Under the pieces are notes generated by a model, which saw only the letters and a program-made list of their open reading frames with translations, searched no databases and was not told the DNA's origin. Source: Citrobacter sp. 18056 (lineage in GTDB: Bacteria; Pseudomonadota; Gammaproteobacteria; Enterobacterales; Enterobacteriaceae). From it: DNA of 64,000 nucleotides. This document shows, piece after piece, positions 29,034 through 39,095 of the stretch. Positions within the stretch are counted from its first letter, which is position 1. Each line of letters opens with the position of its first letter. The DNA lies in the NCBI GenBank assembly GCA_902706235.1, contig CACSJR010000016.1, positions 1-64,000 on the forward strand. Reading direction: 5' to 3'. The position numbers and the translations under genes are program-made.

Positions 29034-32000
29034 TTGCACCAAGTCAATTGCTGAGTCCAATAATTTCATCATCTTGGATAAATACAGCCCAGAATGGAAG
29101 ATTACCGAGAGCTACCAGAGCGAAGGTGATCTGGAGTATGAGCTGATTCAGGATTTGGTTAACCAAGGGTATGAATACCTGCCAACCCTGAATAACGCCA
29201 GGGCTATGCTGGATAATGTCAGGGAACAGTTGCAAGCCCTTAATAATGTAGAGTTTCTTGAAGCAGAATGGCGTCGCTTTGTGGAAACCTGGATGGACAA
29301 GCCCAGCGATGGCGTTGTCGAAAAGGCCCGTAAGATTCATGACGACTATGTTCATGATTTCGTCTTCGACGATGGCCGCATTCAGAACATTTATCTGCTG
29401 GATAGAAAAAACACTCTTCGCAATAAAGTGCAGGTGATCAAACAGTTCGAGCAAACCGGCACGCATGCCAATCGCTACGATGTCACCATCCTGGTTAATG
29501 GGCTGCCGCTGGTTCAAATTGAACTGAAAAAACGCGGCGTAGCGATTCGTGAAGCCTTTAACCAGATACACCGTTACAGCAAGGAAAGCTTCAACAGCGA
29601 CAACTCTCTGTTTAAATACCTGCAACTGTTTGTCATTTCCAACGGCACCGATACCCGCTACTTTGCCAATACCACTAAGCGGGATAAGAACAGTTTTGAT
29701 TTCACCATGAACTGGGCAAAATCCGATAACACCCTTATAAAAGACCTCAAGGATTTTACTGCCACTTTTTTCCAGAAACACACACTGCTCAATGTTTTAT
29801 TTGACTACAGCGTGTTTGACATCAGCCAGACGTTGCTGGTGATGCGCCCGTATCAGATTGCCGCCACTGAGCGGATTTTATGGAAAATTAATAGTTCCTT
29901 TAAAGCTAAAAACTGGTCAACCCCGGAAAGCGGCGGTTTTATCTGGCACACTACAGGGTCAGGGAAAACCTTAACCAGCTTTAAGGTCGCGCGTCTGGCA
30001 ACCGAACTGGACTTTATTGATAAAGTCTTCTTTGTGGTCGACCGTAAAGACCTCGATTTCCAGACCATGAAGGAGTACCAGCGCTTCTCCCCGGACAGCG
30101 TCAATGGCTCTGACAACACTGCAGGTCTGAAGCGTAATCTGGATAAAGACGATAACAAAATCATCGTCACCACCATTCAGAAGCTGAATAACTTGATGAA
30201 AGCGGAAGCCGACTTATTGGTCTATCAGCAACAGGTCGTCTTCATTTTCGATGAGTGCCACCGCAGCCAGTTCGGTGAGGCCCAGAAGAACCTGAAGAAG
30301 AAATTCAAACGCTTTTATCAATTTGGTTTCACCGGCACGCCCATTTTCCCGCAAAACGCATTGGGCGCAGAAACCACCGCCAGCGTGTTTGGCCGCGAAC
30401 TACATTCTTACGTGATTACCGATGCAATTCGTGATGAGAAGGTGCTGAAGTTCAAGGTGGATTATAACGATGTTCGCCCACAGTTTAAGGCGCTTGAAAA
30501 CGAAACCGACGACAAGAAACTCACGGCGGCTGAAAACAATCAGGCCTTTTTACATCCGCGCCGCATTGAGGAAATCACCCGCTATATTCTCACCAACTAC
30601 CGTCAGAAAACCCATCGCACTTTCCCGGGAGCGAAAGGGTTCAACGCTATGTTTGCGGTCAGCAGCGTGGATGCAGCCAAAGCCTATTATGAAACTTTTA
30701 AACAGTTACAACAGGGGCCCGACAGTCATACTGACGCACGTAAGCCACTTAGGGTAGCGACCATCTATTCATTCGCAGCGAACGAAGAACAGAATGCGGT
30801 TGGTGACATTACCGATGAAAGTTTCGATGTCAGTACCATGAACAGCAGTGCCAAAGAGTTCCTTGATGCTGCCATCGATGATTATAACGGCCATTTCAAA
30901 ACCAACTTCAGCACTGACAGCAATGGCTTCCAGAACTATTATCGCGATTTAGCGCAGCGGGTGAAGAATCAGGATATCGACCTGTTAATTGTCGTGGGCA
31001 TGTTTTTAACCGGCTTTGATGCACCAACTCTGAATACCCTGTTTGTGGATAAGAACCTGCGCTATCACGGACTAATGCAGGCATTCTCGCGCACTAACCG
31101 CATTTATGATGCCACCAAGACCTTTGGCAATATCGTGACCTTCCGTAACCTGGAGCGCTCGACGGTTGACGCCATCACGCTGTTTGGCGATAAGAACACC
31201 AAAAACGTGGTACTGGAAAAGAGCTACAAAGAGTACATGGAGGGCTTTAACGACATCGTCACCGGTGAGGCGAAGCGTGGCTTTATGACGGTGGTTTCAG
31301 AGCTGGAGCTGCAGTTCCCGGACCCGGCGAATATTGACAGCGAGAGAGAGAAAAAGGCCTTCGTGAAGCTGTTTGGTGAGTATCTGAGAGCCGAAAATAT
31401 TCTGCAAAACTATGACGAGTTTGCCACGCTGAAAGCGCTCCAGAAGGTGGATACCAGCAACCCGGAAGCTCTCGAAGCCTTCAAGGCCGAGCATTATCTT
31501 GATGATGAAAAGCTCGCTGAGTTACAGACCATCCGCCTGCCTGCGGAACGTAAACTTCAGGACTACCGCTCATCCTACAATGACATCCGCGACTGGCAGC
31601 GGCGCGAAAAGTCAGCCAGTGACAAGGATAACTCAACTACTGACTGGGATGACGTGGTGTTCGAGGTGGATTTGCTGAAGTCTCAGGAGATTAACCTGGA
31701 CTATATCCTGGGTCTGATATTCGAGCATAACAAACAGAACAAGAGCAAAGAGGGGCTGACTGAAGAGGTCAGACGCCTTATTCGTTCAAGCCTGGGCAAC
31801 CGCGCCAAAGAAGGGCTGGTCATTGATTTTATTCAGCAGACGAATCTGGATGAATTGCCGGACAAGGCGGGGATTATTGATGCGTTCTTCGCTTTCGCTC
31901 AGCGTGAGCAACAGCGGGAAGCTGAAGCGTTAATAAAAGAAGAAAACCTCAATGAAGAAGCGGCCAGGCGTTATATCCGCAGCTCCCTGAAGCGTGAGTA

Positions 32001-32145
32001 CGCCACCGAGAATGGCACCGAGTTAAATGCGACGCTACCGAAACTCAGTCCGCTGAACCCGCAATACAAAACGAAAAAGCAGACGGTATTCCAGAAAATT
32101 GTCGCCTTCATTGAGAAGTTTAAAGGGGTTGGAGGTCAGTTATGA
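29026..32145 (+). CDS. hsdR: Type IC restriction subunit (PrrD/HsdR)
   Basis: 1039 aa from ATG 29026 ([20 protein letters not shown]), with GGAG 7 bp upstream; the frame opens earlier at 28999 inside prrC. The N-terminal endonuclease has Asp152, Glu166 and Lys168 ([19 protein letters not shown]). The SF2 translocase has Walker A TGSGKT with Lys314, DECH and GFTGTP, and motif [15 protein letters not shown]. The C-terminal HsdR assembly domain is complete. The sequence is close to EcoR124I HsdR. It cuts unmodified DNA after translocation and also contributes to keeping PrrC latent. Confidence 0.95.
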   Translation: MVDCTKSIAESNNFIILDKYSPEWKITESYQSEGDLEYELIQDLVNQGYEYLPTLNNARAMLDNVREQLQALNNVEFLEAEWRRFVETWMDKPSDGVVEKARKIHDDYVHDFVFDDGRIQNIYLLDRKNTLRNKVQVIKQFEQTGTHANRYDVTILVNGLPLVQIELKKRGVAIREAFNQIHRYSKESFNSDNSLFKYLQLFVISNGTDTRYFANTTKRDKNSFDFTMNWAKSDNTLIKDLKDFTATFFQKHTLLNVLFDYSVFDISQTLLVMRPYQIAATERILWKINSSFKAKNWSTPESGGFIWHTTGSGKTLTSFKVARLATELDFIDKVFFVVDRKDLDFQTMKEYQRFSPDSVNGSDNTAGLKRNLDKDDNKIIVTTIQKLNNLMKAEADLLVYQQQVVFIFDECHRSQFGEAQKNLKKKFKRFYQFGFTGTPIFPQNALGAETTASVFGRELHSYVITDAIRDEKVLKFKVDYNDVRPQFKALENETDDKKLTAAENNQAFLHPRRIEEITRYILTNYRQKTHRTFPGAKGFNAMFAVSSVDAAKAYYETFKQLQQGPDSHTDARKPLRVATIYSFAANEEQNAVGDITDESFDVSTMNSSAKEFLDAAIDDYNGHFKTNFSTDSNGFQNYYRDLAQRVKNQDIDLLIVVGMFLTGFDAPTLNTLFVDKNLRYHGLMQAFSRTNRIYDATKTFGNIVTFRNLERSTVDAITLFGDKNTKNVVLEKSYKEYMEGFNDIVTGEAKRGFMTVVSELELQFPDPANIDSEREKKAFVKLFGEYLRAENILQNYDEFATLKALQKVDTSNPEALEAFKAEHYLDDEKLAELQTIRLPAERKLQDYRSSYNDIRDWQRREKSASDKDNSTTDWDDVVFEVDLLKSQEINLDYILGLIFEHNKQNKSKEGLTEEVRRLIRSSLGNRAKEGLVIDFIQQTNLDELPDKAGIIDAFFAFAQREQQREAEALIKEENLNEEAARRYIRSSLKREYATENGTELNATLPKLSPLNPQYKTKKQTVFQKIVAFIEKFKGVGGQL

Positions 32146-32323
32146 CCTTCTCTGTTTTAGCGTTGTTAGGGCAACAGCCGGTGTGTATCAGTTGCCAGAT
32201 TTATTTCAGCGTTTAATGTCAGCGCCGGATTTTGTATGCTTGTTATCTGGTTGCATCGCTGGTGTTTTCCGTAACGCAGTTTTCCTCGCGTGGCTGATGC
32301 TTCGCTGATAAGGACACTTCGTC

Positions 32324-33103
32324 ATGATGGTTATCAATTGCTCCGCTGCTGCCGCGACCCATCTTTATGGAAAATATAAAAAGGTCCAGGATGAAGGTTT
32401 CTTTGAGCCTGCAGCGTCTGTGCGGGAAACCCTCATTGAACGGCAGGAGAGGTTAACCCCACAGGGCATTATTCAGTGGGTTGTTCATGCGGTGAAAATG
32501 GGGCGCTCTACCAGCCTGATTGCAATGGAGTTCAGTACCCGTTGGGTTCATGTGATTCATCAGGTCCGCAAAGGTGATGTAAATGGGTTTGTGGAACGGC
32601 TCAATGGCCGGTTAATCAATGGCATCGAATGGCTGGGTACTGATTTTGCGCTGTTTACACGGGAACAGATGGACACTTCAATTAGGTATTTCTTTGCCCA
32701 ACACAGGGAAATACGCTTTTATCAGCAGACTGACCGTAGCACGATGACTCACATCAATCAGGTGAATGCGATTTACCAGGATGTCTTACACAGCATGGGG
32801 GCATTTCCTGCCGATGAAGAAATTGCGCTCGAATTTGATCTGCAGCTGAATCGTGACTGGCGCTGCCGTAAAGGTGAGCCGTTTGCTCTCCAGGTTGATG
32901 AAAAGATGCTCCTTAGCTGGATGACGGAGTATTCCGGTAAAACTTCTCTCGAAGCCGAACAGGCACTTGCTCAGATAAAGGACGTCAGACGAACGATGCT
33001 GATGGGCGGGACTGAGCTGCTCGATATACCGCAGACGGCCAGCGAGCAGGGTGACAACGTTATCCTGATTGATAATTACAGGAAAGATTATAAACGGCGC
33101 TGA
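32324..33103 (+). CDS. Uncharacterised protein (possibly DUF6933-related)
   Basis: 259 aa; AAGGA lies 9 bp before ATG 32324 and a second ATG follows. No signal peptide or membrane segment. MVINCSAAAATHLYG and WVVHAVKMGRSTSLIAMEFSTRW faintly recall DUF6933 proteins, which begin with a short (I)xCT strand and contain a similar central strand pair; this is a weak, memory-based resemblance. It lies 178 bp after hsdR and might belong to the defence region. Function unknown. Confidence 0.6.
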   Translation: MMVINCSAAAATHLYGKYKKVQDEGFFEPAASVRETLIERQERLTPQGIIQWVVHAVKMGRSTSLIAMEFSTRWVHVIHQVRKGDVNGFVERLNGRLINGIEWLGTDFALFTREQMDTSIRYFFAQHREIRFYQQTDRSTMTHINQVNAIYQDVLHSMGAFPADEEIALEFDLQLNRDWRCRKGEPFALQVDEKMLLSWMTEYSGKTSLEAEQALAQIKDVRRTMLMGGTELLDIPQTASEQGDNVILIDNYRKDYKRR

Positions 33104-33249
33104 TTCAGAATCGATACGATGTTTTGCCTGGTGATAATACCAGTGCCTCGGCCTGCATTGCTCTGAAACAGGTCCGGGAACTTCATCGTCCTCCTACGGA
33201 CGCTGAGTGGCTCAAAGACGCCGTGAAGTACGGCCAGCAACGCCGGTGA
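33100..33249 (+). pseudogene. C-terminal remnant of an unidentified protein
   Basis: A reading frame without start, shifted relative to the preceding gene, reads RYDVLPGDNTSASACI and ALKQVRELHRPPTDAEWLKD and ends at TGA 33247. Its composition looks coding, so it may be the tail of a gene lost by deletion. I do not recognise it. Confidence 0.3.
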
Positions 33250-33399
33250 CGGGTTCTCCAGCGTCATTTTGCCGTGGCGGAACTCAACATAACAAGAGGT
33301 AATATTTAGCGCAGGGAACCCGGGTCTGTATTCGTCTCGCCTTTTGGCGCTGGGTCAGGTATAGGAGCACAGTCTGCATCAGGCACATCCACGGCGATT

Positions 33400-34362
33400 T
33401 CAGTTTTTCCGCTGCGCTCTCACTCGGTTACAGGCATTCTTTAATGAAGAGAGTGAGCGACCCGGGAACAACTGCTGTAACTCAAAGAAGGAAAGGTGCA
33501 GGTTTTTTTCAAGGTATTGCCAGTCCTCTGGTGACCAGGCGTGTCTGGGTGTACTGCTGTTCATTCGCAGTCCCAGTTGGGCTGCTTTCTGGTTCGCAAT
33601 TCTGCGTTGACGGCCCGGGAGGCGTTTAACAACCGCAGGTCCCTCCTCTGGATAGTAATCTTTCAGGATCTGTAGTTCCGCCTCCGTCCAGTCACTGAGC
33701 GGACGGAAGAGTCCCAGTTTGTTGGCTGTGCTGAAAACCGATGAGCGGGGTCTGCCTGGCAGCATCGAAAGGATCTCATCCATGGTTTTGCTTGTCTCGT
33801 ACCAGCGGAACAAAATTGCCTTCTCGGTCTCTGTCCAGGCGGTGGTTATTTTTTTGCTACTGGCTGAACCTGCAGGTCGAGTATTGTCTTCCTTGTTGCG
33901 TTTAAGGCGGATCAGGGCATTTTTGATAGACGACAGGCTTCGGTCCGGAAACAATGGCATCAGCTCTAGCGGGGAACGATGGCGGTTCTGCCGGAGTAAT
34001 TGCCATTCATGCCCCTCCCACTGGCGCGCGTATGTGTGTCCGGGCGATACAATACCTAAATCACGAGCCTTGAAGCGGATGGCTTCATCCGACTTCTGCG
34101 GTAATCGCCGCATAATGTGCTGGCCTTCCACCGGGTAATACTGATGCAGGCATCGAAGTTCCTCATCAGACCAGACGTTTTCCGTTCGCGATAATCCCAG
34201 TTTTCCCGCCATGGCCATGATGGCGCTTGCTGTCCGGCCGAGATGTGTGACCATGTTGACCAGAGGTGCCGTCTGATAATGCGCTTCCAGATAGTTCAGC
34301 TCGGAAACTGTCCAGCGTACGCCATGATTTCGAGCCTCTGACGCATGTTTGTCCCTTTTCAT
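33400..34362 (-). CDS. Six-repeat SANT/Myb-like DNA-binding protein
   Basis: 320-aa basic protein made almost entirely of SANT/Myb-like repeats at about 15-59, 62-104, 114-155, 174-219, 223-265 and 275-316. Each has W-(S/T)-x2-E at the start, then a helix, L(P/F)-(G/D)-R in the middle and a terminal helix such as IxxKAxxLGL. The order is A-B-C-A-B-C: repeats 3 and 6 share RSLSS(I/L)KNA, repeats 2 and 5 share YYP(V/E)EG. It probably binds DNA. GGAAG precedes the ATG. It is convergent with the upstream gene and divergent from the T6SS operon, so it could regulate that operon; this is inference. Confidence 0.7.
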   Translation of the reverse strand: MKRDKHASEARNHGVRWTVSELNYLEAHYQTAPLVNMVTHLGRTASAIMAMAGKLGLSRTENVWSDEELRCLHQYYPVEGQHIMRRLPQKSDEAIRFKARDLGIVSPGHTYARQWEGHEWQLLRQNRHRSPLELMPLFPDRSLSSIKNALIRLKRNKEDNTRPAGSASSKKITTAWTETEKAILFRWYETSKTMDEILSMLPGRPRSSVFSTANKLGLFRPLSDWTEAELQILKDYYPEEGPAVVKRLPGRQRRIANQKAAQLGLRMNSSTPRHAWSPEDWQYLEKNLHLSFFELQQLFPGRSLSSLKNACNRVRAQRKN

Positions 34363-34913
34363 TTTTGTTTCTTCCGTAAAAATCCCTTAGCCTGTTGGTC
34401 TGTAGCAAGCTTACCTTAATCGACCTGACGCCAACAATCCTGCCGGATAAGTCTGGATGTAATCATCACATCATCCCAGTGAATGAAAAGTCATTAATCA
34501 ATCACCATGCTAATGAATTAAGTGCGCGTTCCTTATTATTTAGTGGTGCTTAATTGTATTGGTCTGGCATATATCACTGAAGCATATTGAATGGGGCTTA
34601 ATAAGTCCTTTTTCGGACTTTTCGAAGTGGGTTTTACATGTCTGATGATTGCTTTATGTAGAAAATTTCAAAGTGTAAATTTAAATTATTTTAATGGTTG
34701 TGCGATAAACATATGTGAATCCAGACCAGGCGCGGCCTGGTGTGTATAAAGAGTCGGTCCTGCTCTATCTTCAAATTACGTAATCGGTTTTGTCCTGTTT
34801 ACATATAAATTTTCTGGCGTAATAATAAACGGCCTGCCGTTATATCTGATGATCTGATGCATGCTCTTTATCTGGCAGGAAGCCCAATAACACATTAAAT
34901 GGAGAATGAGCGG
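34363..34913. promoter_or_regulatory. Intergenic region upstream of the T6SS operon
   Basis: About 550 AT-rich bp between the divergent SANT-repeat gene and tssB. It must carry the main T6SS promoter. I could not identify a clear Fur box, sigma-54 -24/-12 pair or consensus sigma-70 promoter. A short hairpin-like GGTCTGGCAT... region near 34560 is not convincing. No ORF is supported. Confidence 0.5.
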
Positions 34914-35411
34914 ATGAGCCAAAGCTTTCAGAATGAAATCCCGAAGGCGCGCGTTAACATTTCGTTAAATTTACATACGGGGGGGGCGCAAAAGAAGGTT
35001 GAGCTTCCGCTGAAACTACTGAGCATTGGTGACTTTAGTAACGGCAAGGCCACTGGAACCCTGTCGGAAAGAAGTAAATTAAATGTTAATAAAAATAATT
35101 TCAATGCGGTATTATCAGATTTAAACCCGGAAGTGAATCTGACGGTAAAAAACACCCTTGCTGACGATGGTTCTGAAGAAAATATCCATCTGAGCTTCCA
35201 GGATATGAAGGATTTTGAGCCTGAGGCCGTTGCTCGCCAGGTGCCACAGCTGAAAGCCATGTTAGCCATGCGTAATTTGCTGCGCGACCTCAAATCCAAC
35301 CTTCTGGATAATACCACCTTCAAGCGTGAATTTGAAAAAATTCTGAAAGACCCCGCCTTAAGCGACGAACTGCGTAACGAACTTAATGCGCTTGCCCCGT
35401 CCCAGGATTAA
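34914..35411 (+). CDS. tssB: T6SS sheath small subunit TssB (VipA)
   Basis: 165 aa from ATG 34914, which has GGAG at 9 bp; an ATG at 34899 overlaps that site. TssB pairs with TssC to build the contractile sheath around the Hcp tube in the cytoplasm. Family features: IPKARVNISLNLHTGGAQKK-like start, LPLKLLSIGDFS and LSERSKLNVNKNNF. First gene of the T6SS cluster; tssC follows after 40 bp. Confidence 0.95.
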   Translation: MSQSFQNEIPKARVNISLNLHTGGAQKKVELPLKLLSIGDFSNGKATGTLSERSKLNVNKNNFNAVLSDLNPEVNLTVKNTLADDGSEENIHLSFQDMKDFEPEAVARQVPQLKAMLAMRNLLRDLKSNLLDNTTFKREFEKILKDPALSDELRNELNALAPSQD

Positions 35412-35451
35412 TAAGTAATTACTGGAAACTTTAACGGAATAACTGGAAATA

Positions 35452-37002
35452 ATGCTGATGTCAGTCAATAACGAATCCCAGAACCAGATGGCGAGTGCAA
35501 CCCTTGAAAAAACACTGCCGGCCAGCGGCGTATATGCCTCACTGTTCGAGAAAATTAATTTAACGCCAGTATCTACAATGACAGAGCTGGACGGTTTTGA
35601 AGACAATACCGTCATGGCAGAAACCTCTGCCGATGCGCGCGTAACGGCAGCTGTTCAGGTCTTTATGCAGGTGCTGCAAAAATCCGGGCAGAAAGTTGAA
35701 AAACTGGATAAGACTCTGCTGGATAGTCATATTGCGGAACTGGATTTCCAGATCAGCCGCCAGCTTGATGAAATTATGCATAATGAGGCATTTCAGCAGG
35801 TAGAGTCTGTCTGGCGTGGGCTGAAGGGGTTGGTGGATAAGACTGATTTTCGTCAAAATGTGAAAATCGAGCTACTCGACCTTTCCAAAGAAGATCTGCG
35901 TCAGGACTTTGAGGACTGCCCGGAAATCATTCAGAGCGGGTTATATCGTCAGACGTACATTGCAGAGTATGACACCCCGGGTGGAGAGCCTATTGCCGCT
36001 GTAATCTCTGCCTATGAGTTCGATGCCTCAGCCCAGGATGTGGCGCTGATGCGTAATATATCAAAAGTGTCCGCTGCTGCCCATATGCCGTTTATCGGTT
36101 CTGCCGGTCCGAAGTTCTTCTTAAAAGACAATATGGAGCAGGTTGCCGCCATCAAGGATATCGGTAATTATTTCGACAGGGCTGAATACATCAAATGGCA
36201 GAGCTTCCGCCAGACGGACGACAGCCGCTATCTTGGCCTGGTGATGCCGCGTGTGCTGGGTCGTCTGCCGTATGGTCCGGACACTGTACCGGTGCGCAGC
36301 TTCAACTACATCGAAGAAGTGAAAGGCCCGGATCACGATAAATACCTGTGGACCAATGCCTCCTTTGCGTTTGCGGCCAATATGGTGAAAAGTTTCATCA
36401 ACAACGGCTGGTGCGTGCAAATTCGTGGCCCACAGGCCGGTGGTGCGGTACAGGATCTGCCAATTCACCTGTACGACCTCGGTACCGGCAACCAGGTGAA
36501 AATCCCGAGTGAGGTGATGATCCCGGAGACCCGCGAATTTGAGTTCGCTAATCTGGGCTTCATCCCGCTGTCCTACTACAAGAACCGCGATTACAGCTGC
36601 TTCTTCTCAGCGAACTCCACCCAGAAGCCGGCCCTGTATGACACCGCCGATGCGACTGCCAACAGCCGGATTAATGCGCGTCTGCCATACATTTTCCTGC
36701 TGTCCCGTATCGCACATTACCTGAAGCTTATTCAGCGTGAAAACATCGGTACCACTAAAGATCGCCGACTGCTGGAACTGGAATTGAACACGTGGGTCAG
36801 CAGCCTGGTGACGGAAATGACCGATCCGGGCGACGAGCTGCAGGCTTCTCACCCGCTGCGCGATGCGAAAGTGGTGGTGGAAGACATTGAGGATAACCCG
36901 GGCTTCTTCCGCGTGAAACTCTATGCGGTGCCGCACTTCCAGGTGGAAGGGATGGATGTCAACCTGTCACTGGTTTCCCAGATGCCGAAAGCCAAATCGT
37001 AA
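35452..37002 (+). CDS. tssC: T6SS sheath large subunit TssC (VipB)
   Basis: 516-aa sheath protein, recognised by ESVWRGLKGL, GEPIAAVISAYEFD, FIGSAGPKFF, RNFIEEVKG-like FNYIEEVKGPDHDKYLWTNA and a C-terminal LYAVPHFQVEGMDVNLSLV. The N-terminal helix contains the region by which ClpV recycles contracted sheath. ATG 35452 has GGAA close by; ATG 35458 is an alternative. Length is typical. Confidence 0.96.
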   Translation: MLMSVNNESQNQMASATLEKTLPASGVYASLFEKINLTPVSTMTELDGFEDNTVMAETSADARVTAAVQVFMQVLQKSGQKVEKLDKTLLDSHIAELDFQISRQLDEIMHNEAFQQVESVWRGLKGLVDKTDFRQNVKIELLDLSKEDLRQDFEDCPEIIQSGLYRQTYIAEYDTPGGEPIAAVISAYEFDASAQDVALMRNISKVSAAAHMPFIGSAGPKFFLKDNMEQVAAIKDIGNYFDRAEYIKWQSFRQTDDSRYLGLVMPRVLGRLPYGPDTVPVRSFNYIEEVKGPDHDKYLWTNASFAFAANMVKSFINNGWCVQIRGPQAGGAVQDLPIHLYDLGTGNQVKIPSEVMIPETREFEFANLGFIPLSYYKNRDYSCFFSANSTQKPALYDTADATANSRINARLPYIFLLSRIAHYLKLIQRENIGTTKDRRLLELELNTWVSSLVTEMTDPGDELQASHPLRDAKVVVEDIEDNPGFFRVKLYAVPHFQVEGMDVNLSLVSQMPKAKS

Positions 37003-37020
37003 GGCGAGGGGAAATCAGGG

Positions 37021-38370
37021 ATGAAAATTCATCGTCCGTTATGGAATGAAGGGGCCCTTCTGGCCCCTCAGCAGTTCCAGCAGCAGTCTGAGTGGGAGGC
37101 GCTCTCCCGAGCCGGTGTTGCCGCGCGCGGCAGTGCCTTCCCCTGGGGCGTCGGTCATGTTGAGCTGGATGAAGCCATGCTGGGATCGGGACGTGTACAG
37201 GCGCAGTCACTGCGCCTGTGGCTCCCGGATGACACGCTGATAGATACCCGTCACAGCGATCTGCCCCCTGCGCCTCGTGAGGTCGAGGTGTCTGCCTCCA
37301 CCGGCAATGCCCCGGTCACTGTTTACGTTGCGCTGCCTGTCATGCAGGCGGGGATCGTCAATGTCCAGACCGATACGCAGCCGGCAGAACGTCCGCTGCG
37401 CTATGCAGAGGCCTGGGAGACCATCACTGACCACTTCGGTCAGGAAGAAGAGTCGATGGCGGTGGCCCGCTTTAACCTGGCGTTCCGCTTTGACCATGAA
37501 GACAACAGTGCCTGGGATACCTGCGCGGTAGCCCGCCTTCTGCGGGACGGGCAGGGGGGCTGGCGTCTGGATCCGGACTTTATTCCGCCGATGGCCCTGT
37601 TTTCAGCAAACCGGGCTCTCTGTGAGCGACTGGCACTGCTGAACCGTCAGCTGCGTTCTCGCCGCCAGCGCCTGATGGCCATGCGGCGTGAAAGTAATGA
37701 CCGCATGGCGGATTTTGCGGTGGCGGATGTCTCGCTGTTCTGGTTGCTGAATGCCCTGAACTCCCATGCTCGTGTGCTCTCCGAGTTTGAACGTTTCCCG
37801 GACCGTCATCCTGAGCAGGTCTGGGCGGAGCTGGCACGTCTGGCCGGCAGCATGCTGACCTTTTCGCTGGAGCATGATCTGGATGCCATCCCTGGGTATG
37901 ACCACCGGGCACCGGAAAATACCTTCCCGCCGCTGTTTGATCTCATCAGTGAACTGCTGGAAGCCAGCCTGCCGTCACGTGTGGTAGCGGTCCGGATGGA
38001 TCGTCTGGATCCGGAAACCTGGAAAGCGGTACTGCATGATATCCGTCTACGTGATGAAGCGGATTTCTACCTTTCCGTGCGGGCCAGTCAGCCGGCGTGG
38101 CAGATTGCCGAACGGTTCGCAGAGATGTGTATTGCCGGTGCGCCGGCAAATGTCGGCGAAGTGTCCGGTGTGGCTGTTGAGGGAATTGGTCTCATTGCCC
38201 TGAGCCGTGTTCCGGCGGCCCTGCCGGTACGTCTGGAGAACCAGTACTTCGTGCTGGATATGGAAAGTCCGGCGGCCCGCGAAATGCTGGATCAGGGTGT
38301 GTGCGTATTCTACGTTCCCTCCCTGCTCGGCGAACTGGAGCTTGAACTGTTTGCGGTGCTGCGCTCATGA
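37021..38370 (+). CDS. tssK: T6SS baseplate protein TssK
   Basis: 449-aa baseplate component that links the TssF/TssG wedge to the TssM-TssL membrane complex, as a trimer. Starts MKIHRPLWNEGALLAPQQFQ, the standard TssK opening; RSRRQRLMAMRRESN and FFLSVRA-like DFYLSVRASQPAW are typical. GGGGAAATCAGGG lies before the ATG. Overlaps tssL by ATGA. Confidence 0.95.
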   Translation: MKIHRPLWNEGALLAPQQFQQQSEWEALSRAGVAARGSAFPWGVGHVELDEAMLGSGRVQAQSLRLWLPDDTLIDTRHSDLPPAPREVEVSASTGNAPVTVYVALPVMQAGIVNVQTDTQPAERPLRYAEAWETITDHFGQEEESMAVARFNLAFRFDHEDNSAWDTCAVARLLRDGQGGWRLDPDFIPPMALFSANRALCERLALLNRQLRSRRQRLMAMRRESNDRMADFAVADVSLFWLLNALNSHARVLSEFERFPDRHPEQVWAELARLAGSMLTFSLEHDLDAIPGYDHRAPENTFPPLFDLISELLEASLPSRVVAVRMDRLDPETWKAVLHDIRLRDEADFYLSVRASQPAWQIAERFAEMCIAGAPANVGEVSGVAVEGIGLIALSRVPAALPVRLENQYFVLDMESPAAREMLDQGVCVFYVPSLLGELELELFAVLRS

Positions 38371-39095
38371 ATAAGGTTATCGACATTGATGCCCTGATGG
38401 CGCAGACCTGGCTTACCGTGGCGCAGCTGCGCCATGGTGGTCAGGTGACGGATGGCCCGGCGCTGTATGCGGCCTGCAAAGCGCAGGTAGAAAGCGTACG
38501 CGAGGCGCTGGAGCGCGCGGGGCTGGGTGCTGAAAGTATTGATCACATCACCTATGCCCAGTGCGCCCTGCTGGACGAAACCGTCATGAACCGTAAGCCG
38601 GAGGCTCAGGAAGCGGATAGTACGGAGGAGGCTGTTCCTGCTGGCAGTGCACCCGATGCGCTGAATATGACCCTTGACGCCGGGCAACGCGCCTGGCGCT
38701 CTGCGCCACTGCAGGCGGTTTACTTCGGCTCCCTGAGAGCAGGCGGGGCCCTGTACGATCGTATCGCGGAGGTGCTGCGTCAGCCCGCCCCTGAGCCTGC
38801 GGTGCTGACCTGCTACCAGCGGGTGCTGGCGCTGGGATTCCAGGGGCAATACAGCCTCTCTGGTGTCGGGCAGTCACAGCGTGATGAGGTGATCGCCACG
38901 CTGAATGAGCGAGTGCCGCCACTGGAAACGGGGGCATCGCTGGTCGTGCAGAAATCCGGACGCCGTCGTTACAACCTGCTGCGGTCCGTCTGGTTCTGGA
39001 TTGTACTGGCGGTGATCCTGACCGGTGCGGTGTGGCTGGGTGGTCATCTGTGGTTGCAGGATCTGCTGCACCAGCAACTGCCGGAGCAGCCCTGA
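38367..39095 (+). CDS. tssL: T6SS membrane complex protein TssL (DotU-type)
   Basis: 242-aa inner-membrane protein with a cytoplasmic DotU domain (ALDETVMNR-like YAQCALLDETVMNR; LYDRIAEVLRQ) and one C-terminal transmembrane helix (FWIVLAVILTGAVWLGGHLW). It binds TssM and anchors the baseplate through TssK. It has no peptidoglycan-binding domain; that function is in the next gene, which starts within the tssL stop codon (TGATG). Confidence 0.95.
   Translation: MNKVIDIDALMAQTWLTVAQLRHGGQVTDGPALYAACKAQVESVREALERAGLGAESIDHITYAQCALLDETVMNRKPEAQEADSTEEAVPAGSAPDALNMTLDAGQRAWRSAPLQAVYFGSLRAGGALYDRIAEVLRQPAPEPAVLTCYQRVLALGFQGQYSLSGVGQSQRDEVIATLNERVPPLETGASLVVQKSGRRRYNLLRSVWFWIVLAVILTGAVWLGGHLWLQDLLHQQLPEQP

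Noticed and set aside
32099-32308. 69-codon ORF overlapping the end of hsdR
   Set aside because: Mostly antiphase with hsdR, hydrophobic by chance, and without a ribosome-binding site.
34363-34913. Fur or sigma-54 control of the T6SS promoter
   Set aside because: No acceptable Fur box or -24/-12 element could be found by eye.
37580-37912. Long open frames antisense to tssK and other GC-rich T6SS genes
   Set aside because: Open antisense frames are expected from the codon bias of GC-rich genes; compositions are Arg/Pro/His-rich and have no start signals.
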